From: CAYJAD01 sp964369995
Lineage (GTDB): Bacteria > Desulfobacterota > Desulfovibrionia > Desulfovibrionales > Desulfovibrionaceae
Direction: 5' to 3'
NCBI GenBank assembly: GCA_964369995.1
Contig: CAYJHH010000058.1
Location: 1-17,654, forward strand
Length of the DNA: 17,654 nt
Each line of letters begins with the position of its first letter. Position 1 is the first letter of the stretch. This document shows positions 13,479-17,654 of this stretch, piece by piece. The position numbers were made by a program, and so were the translations under genes. The notes under the pieces were generated by a model. That model saw nothing but the letters and a program-made list of their open reading frames with translations. It ran no database searches and was not told where the DNA came from.

Positions 13479-15326
13479 ATGCAAAACAATCAATTTTTAC
13501 GTAATGTGGCCATTATTGCCCACGTTGACCATGGTAAGACTACCCTTGTAGACGCACTTTTTCGTCAAAGCGGCGTATTTCGCGCTGATCAACAAGTGGA
13601 TGACCGCATCATGGACAGCATGGATCTTGAGCGTGAGCGTGGCATCACCATTGCCGCCAAAAACTGCGCCGTTTCTTGGAATGATGTAAAAATCAACATC
13701 ATTGACACCCCCGGCCACGCCGACTTTGGCGGTGAAGTGGAACGCGCCCTGTCCATGGCTAGCGGCGCCATTTTATTGGTAGATGCTTCCGAAGGTCCTT
13801 TGCCGCAAACACGCTTTGTTTTACGTAAAACCTTAGAAGCCGGCCTCCCTGTGGTGGTAGTGGTTAACAAAATTGACCGTAAGGATGCACGCCCACAAGA
13901 AGTACTCAATGAAGTGTATGACCTGTTCATCGACCTTGATGCCAACGAACAACAATTGGAATTTCCTGTATTGTACGCCATTGGTCGCGAAGGTGTGGCC
14001 ATGCACGGCCTTGAAGATGAGCGCGTAAGCTTGGCGCCGCTTTTTGACACCATCATTAAGCATATCCCCGGCCCTGCTTATGATGCCGATGAGCCTTTCC
14101 AAATGCTGGTGGCTGACCTTGATTATTCTGATTATCTCGGCCGCTTGGCTGTGGGTCGCATCATACACGGTAAAATCAATGCTAAAGATCCCCTGCTTTG
14201 CATGGGGCCTGATGGTAACGTGCAGCCTTTACGCGTAAGCAAATTACAAGTGTATCAAGGTTTGCGCTTAGCCGAAGTGGAAAGCGCAGAACCAGGTGAT
14301 ATCGTTGTGCTTGCCGGCATAGAAGATGTAACCATTGGGGATACCATTTGCACTAAGGAAAACCCGCGCACCTTGCCACGTATTCGCGTGGATGAGCCCA
14401 CAGTGGCCATGCGTTTTGGCATTAATACTTCCCCCCTCGCCGGACGCGAAGGTAAATTTGTACAAACTCGTGTCATTTGGGATCGCTTAGTAAAAGAAGC
14501 TTTGCGTAACGTGGCCATTCGCGTGGAAGAAACTTCCGACCGTGATGCCTTCTTGGTAAAGGGTCGTGGTGAATTCCAAATGGCCATTCTTATTGAACAA
14601 ATGCGCCGTGAAGGTTTTGAACTTTCTGTGGGACGCCCAGAAGTTATCTTAAAGAAATCTCCCGAAGGTAAAGTTTTAGAGCCCATTGAACATTTATATG
14701 TGGACTGTGACGAAACCTTTATGGGTGTGGTGACAGAAAAACTGGCACAACGCAAAGGGCGTATGCTCAATTGCATGAATGATAAAAGCGGCGGTACCGG
14801 ACGCGTACGCATGGAATTCACCGTGCCATCTCGCGGTCTCATTGGCTATCGCGATGAATTCCTCACAGACACACGCGGTACAGGCATCATGAACTCCTTG
14901 CTTGCCGGTTATGAAGAGTGGCGCGGCGACTTCCCCACACGTTTTAGCGGCTCCATTGTGTGCGACAGAACCGGCTCTTCCGTACCTTACGCGCTCTTTA
15001 ACCTTGAGCCACGCGGTATTCTTTTCACCCCCGCCGGTGTACCCGTGTATGAAGGTATGATTATTGGCGAACACAATCGCGAAAATGATATTGACGTAAA
15101 CCCCTGCAAAGAAAAGAAGCTAACCAATATGCGCGCTTCCGGTAAAGACGAAAACGTTACCCTTACCCCCGTGCGTCCCATGACATTGGAATTTGCTCTG
15201 CACTTTGTACGCGAAGACGAAATGGTGGAAGTAACCCCAGAGTCCATTCGCCTACGCAAAAATATCCTTTCTGCACAAAAGCGCCATCAAAGCGCAGGTG
15301 CTAAGAAAAAAGCTTTAGAAAGTTAA
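13479..15326 (+). CDS. typA: Translational GTPase BipA/TypA
   Basis: BipA is a ribosome-associated GTPase of the EF-G/LepA family, involved in ribosome assembly at low temperature and in stress adaptation. The 615-residue product is normal length. G-domain motifs: AHVDHGKTT (14-22), RGITI (54-58), DTPGH (76-80) and NKID (130-133), with the long stretch ERERGITIAAKN typical of translational GTPases. The beta-barrel and two EF-G-like domains follow, with SGGTGRVRMEFTVPSRGLIGYR-type sequence near residues 438-460 and a BipA-specific C-terminal domain ending about residue 600 in a basic tail. There is no strong Shine-Dalgarno before the ATG; a perfect 10-bp palindrome TCTTATAAGA (13464-13473) lies just upstream. 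The promoter is probably that of the preceding gene. Confidence 0.96.
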   Translation: MQNNQFLRNVAIIAHVDHGKTTLVDALFRQSGVFRADQQVDDRIMDSMDLERERGITIAAKNCAVSWNDVKINIIDTPGHADFGGEVERALSMASGAILLVDASEGPLPQTRFVLRKTLEAGLPVVVVVNKIDRKDARPQEVLNEVYDLFIDLDANEQQLEFPVLYAIGREGVAMHGLEDERVSLAPLFDTIIKHIPGPAYDADEPFQMLVADLDYSDYLGRLAVGRIIHGKINAKDPLLCMGPDGNVQPLRVSKLQVYQGLRLAEVESAEPGDIVVLAGIEDVTIGDTICTKENPRTLPRIRVDEPTVAMRFGINTSPLAGREGKFVQTRVIWDRLVKEALRNVAIRVEETSDRDAFLVKGRGEFQMAILIEQMRREGFELSVGRPEVILKKSPEGKVLEPIEHLYVDCDETFMGVVTEKLAQRKGRMLNCMNDKSGGTGRVRMEFTVPSRGLIGYRDEFLTDTRGTGIMNSLLAGYEEWRGDFPTRFSGSIVCDRTGSSVPYALFNLEPRGILFTPAGVPVYEGMIIGEHNRENDIDVNPCKEKKLTNMRASGKDENVTLTPVRPMTLEFALHFVREDEMVEVTPESIRLRKNILSAQKRHQSAGAKKKALES

Positions 15327-15363
15327 TAAGTTGTAATTATTATCAGATTATTGACAAGACTTA

Positions 15364-15405
15364 CTGGGGGGAAACCTTTTCTGGAAGAAAAGGTTCTCCC
15401 CCCAG
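15364..15405. terminator. Long G/C-run hairpin behind bipA, possible terminator
   Basis: Arms CTGGGGGGAAACCTTTT (15364-15380) and AAAAGGTTCTCCCCCCAG (15388-15405) pair over 17 bp with one bulged base and a 7-nt loop, 37 bases after the bipA stop. Neither strand has a U-tract behind the stem. From memory, hairpins with this G-run/CCTTTT/AAAAGG/C-run design recur between genes in Desulfovibrio genomes. A role in ending bipA and opposing uvrB transcripts is inferred. Confidence 0.5.
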
Positions 15406-15498
15406 ACCCCCCTTCCAAAAAACTTTCATTGCGTCAACACCTTATCTTTAATAAACGCTTTTTGGCGCCACGTTAATTTTAACATAGTGTACTATATA

Positions 15499-15641
15499 GT
15501 TGACACTGAAAAACAACTTAACTATCAGTAAAAATAGAACTTATAAATCAAATAGCGTAATAAAGATTGCCAGAAATAAACGTATGGAATACGTTTTCTG
15601 GCAATCTTTAGACATAAGAAATGCTTTTTTCAGATGTCGAC
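15499..15641 (+). mobile_element. MITE-like element, copy 2 (complete, 143 bp)
   Basis: The element begins GTTGACACTGAAAAA and ends with the inverted counterpart TTTTTCAGATGTCGAC, giving imperfect terminal inverted repeats of about 15-16 bp. TA lies on both sides (15497-15498, 15642-15643), as expected of a TA target duplication of IS630/Tc1-mariner-type transposases. The centre (15561-15610) is a hairpin of 15 + 7 bp with a 3-nt bulge and a GGA loop. There is no coding capacity. A second copy, inverted, is at 1-122. Confidence 0.75.
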
Positions 15642-15738
15642 TACTCAAGACATGCCCTTGGCATGGCTTGCCGCGCGTAAAATAAGCCGGAATTTACTTC
15701 CGGCGGCCCCGAAGGGGTATTTGGAGCAGGCGTGCCTT

Positions 15739-15770
15739 GCTTAAAAACGAGTGGAAACACGTTTTTAAGC
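15739..15770. repeat. Perfect 11-bp hairpin
   Basis: GCTTAAAAACG (15739-15749) and CGTTTTTAAGC (15760-15770) are perfect complements around a 10-nt centre. An alternative fold pairs GTG with CAC under a GAAA tetraloop. No U-tract follows on either strand. Function is not clear. Confidence 0.6.
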
Positions 15771-15848
15771 ATTAACTATGTAGACTTCTGTTTACTCATC
15801 TTTCTTCATTATGGCAAAAGCCCATATAAAGCGCGTTTTGAAGGAGAT

Positions 15849-15881
15849 GAGGGGAGTTTGAGGGGAGTTTGAGGGGAGAAG
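15849..15881. repeat. 11-bp tandem repeat, three units
   Basis: GAGGGGAGTTT occurs twice (15849-15859, 15860-15870), then GAGGGGAGAAG (15871-15881). The third unit is also the base of the left arm of the hairpin at 15871-15924. Confidence 0.85.
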
Positions 15882-15924
15882 AGGAAACTTTTTGGCGCCA
15901 GCAAAAGTTTCCTCTTCTCCCCTC
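15871..15924. terminator. 22-bp perfect hairpin behind uvrB, possible terminator
   Basis: The arms 15871-15892 and 15903-15924 are perfect complements for 22 bp, with a 10-nt loop containing the palindrome TGGCGCCA. It begins 33 bases after the uvrB stop. On the minus strand the T-run lies before the stem, not after it, so it is not a textbook intrinsic terminator; it may block read-through or protect the 3' end. Confidence 0.5.
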
Positions 15925-15957
15925 AAAAAAATACAATAAAAAACTGTCTTCACAGCA

Positions 15958-17654
15958 CTACAAAGCCACTAAAATCATTTCCTGCATTTTCTTTATTTTA
16001 TCACGAAGCACAGCCGCCTGTTCAAATTCCAGATTTCGAGCTGCATCACGCATTTCTTTTTCCCATGCTTGTACTTGTCTCGCCATTTCTTGGGGCGACA
16101 GGTCTGTGGGCACATGAGCGCTTTCTGGGCTCGTTTTTTTAGCTTTACCGCGTCCACGGCCTCCACCGGAGGATTCTGCATCGGCAAAGATACTGTCGAA
16201 GTGTGAATCCACACTTTTACGAATGGTATGTGGCACTATGCCATGCTCTGTATTCCATTCTTCTTGCATTTCGCGGCGGCGTGAGGTTTCGTCCATGGCT
16301 GCTTTCATGGAACGCGTTATCTTATCTGCATATAAAAGTACTTTGCCGCCAGCATTACGGGCCGCGCGCCCAAAGGTTTGAATAAGAGAGCCTTCAGAGC
16401 GTAAAAAACCTTCTTTATCGGCATCTAAAATGGCTACGAGCGAGACTTCGGGTAAGTCTAGCCCTTCACGTAAAAGGTTAATGCCCACAAGCACATCGAA
16501 CTCTCCAAGGCGTAAAGCTTTTAAGATTTGCATACGTTCAAGAGTATCAATATCCGAGTGTAAATAGCGTGTGCGCACACCCATTTGTTTACAATATTCT
16601 GTTAAATCCTCAGCCATACGCTTGGTAAGTGTGGTTACCAGTACACGTTCATCATGGGCTATGCGCGCTCTACACTCCCCTAGCAAATCTTCCATTTGCC
16701 CCTTGGTGGGGCGCACTTCCATGAGCGGGTCAAGCAAGCCGGTGGGGCGAATAATTTGTTCTGTAATAATACCTTGGGACTGCTCTATTTCCCATTTACC
16801 TGGCGTTGCCGAAACATATACCGCTTGACCTATGAGATTTTGAAATTCATTAAATTGCAAGGGTCTATTATCTAAGGCTGAAGGTAAACGAAAGCCAAAG
16901 TCCACCAAGGTTTGCTTGCGGGAACGGTCCCCCTTGTACATGGCGCCCACTTGCGGCACAGAAATATGCGATTCATCCACAAAAAGTAAAAAATCTTTAG
17001 GAAAATAATTGAGCAAACAATGCGGCGGCTCTCCTTCTTGGCGTCCATCCAAGTGGCGAGTGTAATTTTCTACCCCATTACAATAGCCCAGCTCTTCCAG
17101 CATTTCCAAATCCAATTGCGTGCGCTGTTCAAGGCGCTGCGCTTCCACCAATTTATTTTCCGCGCGAAAAAGCTGTAGGCGCATGAGCAATTCTTGGCGT
17201 ATATCGCCCATGGCGCGCTTTAAATTATCTTGTGCAGAAACATAGTGCGAGGCAGGATAAATAACTGTTTTTTCAATTTTTCCGCGAATTTCACCAGTGA
17301 GAGAATCAATTTCATGTATGTCTTCAATGTCATCGCCAAAAAATTCTATGCGTAAAGCACTTTCATGATGATAGGCCGGAATAATTTCCAAAACGTCCCC
17401 GCGCACGCGAAAAGTGCCGCGGTGAAAATCATAATCGTTGCGTTCATATTGCACCTCAACCAAGCGTCCAATGAGTGCATCCATAGAAATATGTTGATTA
17501 ATTTCTATGGGAATAACCATTTGCGCATAATATTCCGGCGAGCCCAAGCCATAAATGCACGATACCGATGCCACAATGATAACGTCGCGCCTTGTGAGCA
17601 GGGCATGGGTGGCACCGTGGCGCAATTTATCTATATTATCATTGATGGAAGAAT
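15958..17654 (-). CDS. uvrB: Excinuclease ABC subunit B, C-terminal part (5' end outside window)
   Basis: UvrB is the helicase-like damage-verification subunit of nucleotide excision repair, loaded by UvrA and cut-site partner of UvrC. The frame stays open to the window edge, where SSINDNIDKLRHGATHALL is readable, so the start lies beyond 17654; about 565 of the usual ~670 residues are present. Visible motifs: VIIVASVSCIYGLGSPE, LLFVDESHISVPQ (helicase motif II region), YVSATPG, VLVTTLTKRMAEDLTEY, VLVGINLLREGLDLPEVSLV with QTFGRAARN (motifs V and VI), and the C-terminal UVR domain FEQAAVLRDKIKKMQ that binds UvrC. A Gly/Arg/Lys-rich spacer precedes the UVR domain. It converges on bipA across the hairpin-rich gap. 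Confidence 0.97.
   Translation of the reverse strand, partial: SSINDNIDKLRHGATHALLTRRDVIIVASVSCIYGLGSPEYYAQMVIPIEINQHISMDALIGRLVEVQYERNDYDFHRGTFRVRGDVLEIIPAYHHESALRIEFFGDDIEDIHEIDSLTGEIRGKIEKTVIYPASHYVSAQDNLKRAMGDIRQELLMRLQLFRAENKLVEAQRLEQRTQLDLEMLEELGYCNGVENYTRHLDGRQEGEPPHCLLNYFPKDFLLFVDESHISVPQVGAMYKGDRSRKQTLVDFGFRLPSALDNRPLQFNEFQNLIGQAVYVSATPGKWEIEQSQGIITEQIIRPTGLLDPLMEVRPTKGQMEDLLGECRARIAHDERVLVTTLTKRMAEDLTEYCKQMGVRTRYLHSDIDTLERMQILKALRLGEFDVLVGINLLREGLDLPEVSLVAILDADKEGFLRSEGSLIQTFGRAARNAGGKVLLYADKITRSMKAAMDETSRRREMQEEWNTEHGIVPHTIRKSVDSHFDSIFADAESSGGGRGRGKAKKTSPESAHVPTDLSPQEMARQVQAWEKEMRDAARNLEFEQAAVLRDKIKKMQEMILVAL

Larger units (their letters stand above)
15327..15957. other. Hairpin-rich gap between convergent bipA and uvrB
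   Basis: This 631-base gene-free stretch contains five inverted repeats: 15364-15405, the MITE-like copy 15499-15641 with its inner hairpin, 15686-15704 (GCCGGAA/TTCCGGC), 15739-15770 and 15871-15924. The 13-mer CTTTTTGGCGCCA occurs at 15458-15470 and again at 15888-15900. No credible open frame was found. Confidence 0.8.

Noticed and set aside
1..15641. Composite transposon or genomic island bounded by the inverted repeats
   Set aside because: The enclosed genes are core functions with uniform style, and there is no transposase or integrase; two independent insertions of a small element explain it better.
15811..15861. Short open frame of 16 codons starting MAKAHIKRV
   Set aside because: No ribosome-binding site, very short, and it runs into the tandem repeats.
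15849..15881. CRISPR-like array
   Set aside because: Units are 11 bp, directly adjacent, and have no spacers.

Overview
The window looks like chromosomal DNA of a deltaproteobacterial sulfate reducer or a close relative (Desulfovibrionales). The grounds are a fused AccA-AccD carboxyltransferase in an operon with a biotin-carboxylase and a biotin-attachment-like protein, a PomAB-type stator followed by a PilZ gene, and long G-run/C-run hairpins of the kind I associate with Desulfovibrio intergenic regions. Base composition is moderate (about mid-40s % GC by eye). The genus cannot be fixed from the sequence alone. All genes read as intact except uvrB, which runs off the right edge.

Layout, left to right. 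(1) 1-122: right-truncated copy of a short repeat element. (2) 127-3469, minus strand: a two-gene unit encoding a membrane protein and, 1 nt later, a divergent Hsp70-like protein whose substrate-binding domain is replaced by a helical region with a hydrophobic segment. (3) 3577-4698, minus: tgt (queuosine tRNA modification), with its own terminator and a promoter so close to the start codon that the mRNA may be leaderless. (4) 4815-10191, minus: a five-gene operon, accC-like, fused accA-accD, biotin-carrier-like, a 111-aa unknown and ssb, closed by a good intrinsic terminator. (5) 10237-10283: a long inverted repeat between the acc and motility operons. (6) 10289-12199, minus: motA, motB and pilZ, with a consensus-like sigma70 promoter and a possible sigma28 promoter upstream. 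(7) 12594-15326, plus: a trimeric-type purine nucleoside phosphorylase and the translational GTPase BipA/TypA. (8) 15327-15957: a gene-free stretch packed with hairpins, holding a complete 143-bp copy of the repeat seen at the left edge, here inverted. (9) 15958-17654, minus: the C-terminal part of uvrB.

How the genes fit together: the acc genes supply biotin carboxylase, carboxyltransferase and probably carrier functions for an acyl-CoA (most likely acetyl-CoA) carboxylase, so malonyl-CoA for lipid synthesis is cotranscribed with the ssDNA-binding protein. The mot genes supply the flagellar stator, with a c-di-GMP sensor translationally coupled to MotB. The most unusual items are the Hsp70/membrane-protein pair, the carrier protein with an RMKR motif in place of AMKM, and the MITE-like element present twice as inverted repeats about 15.4 kb apart.
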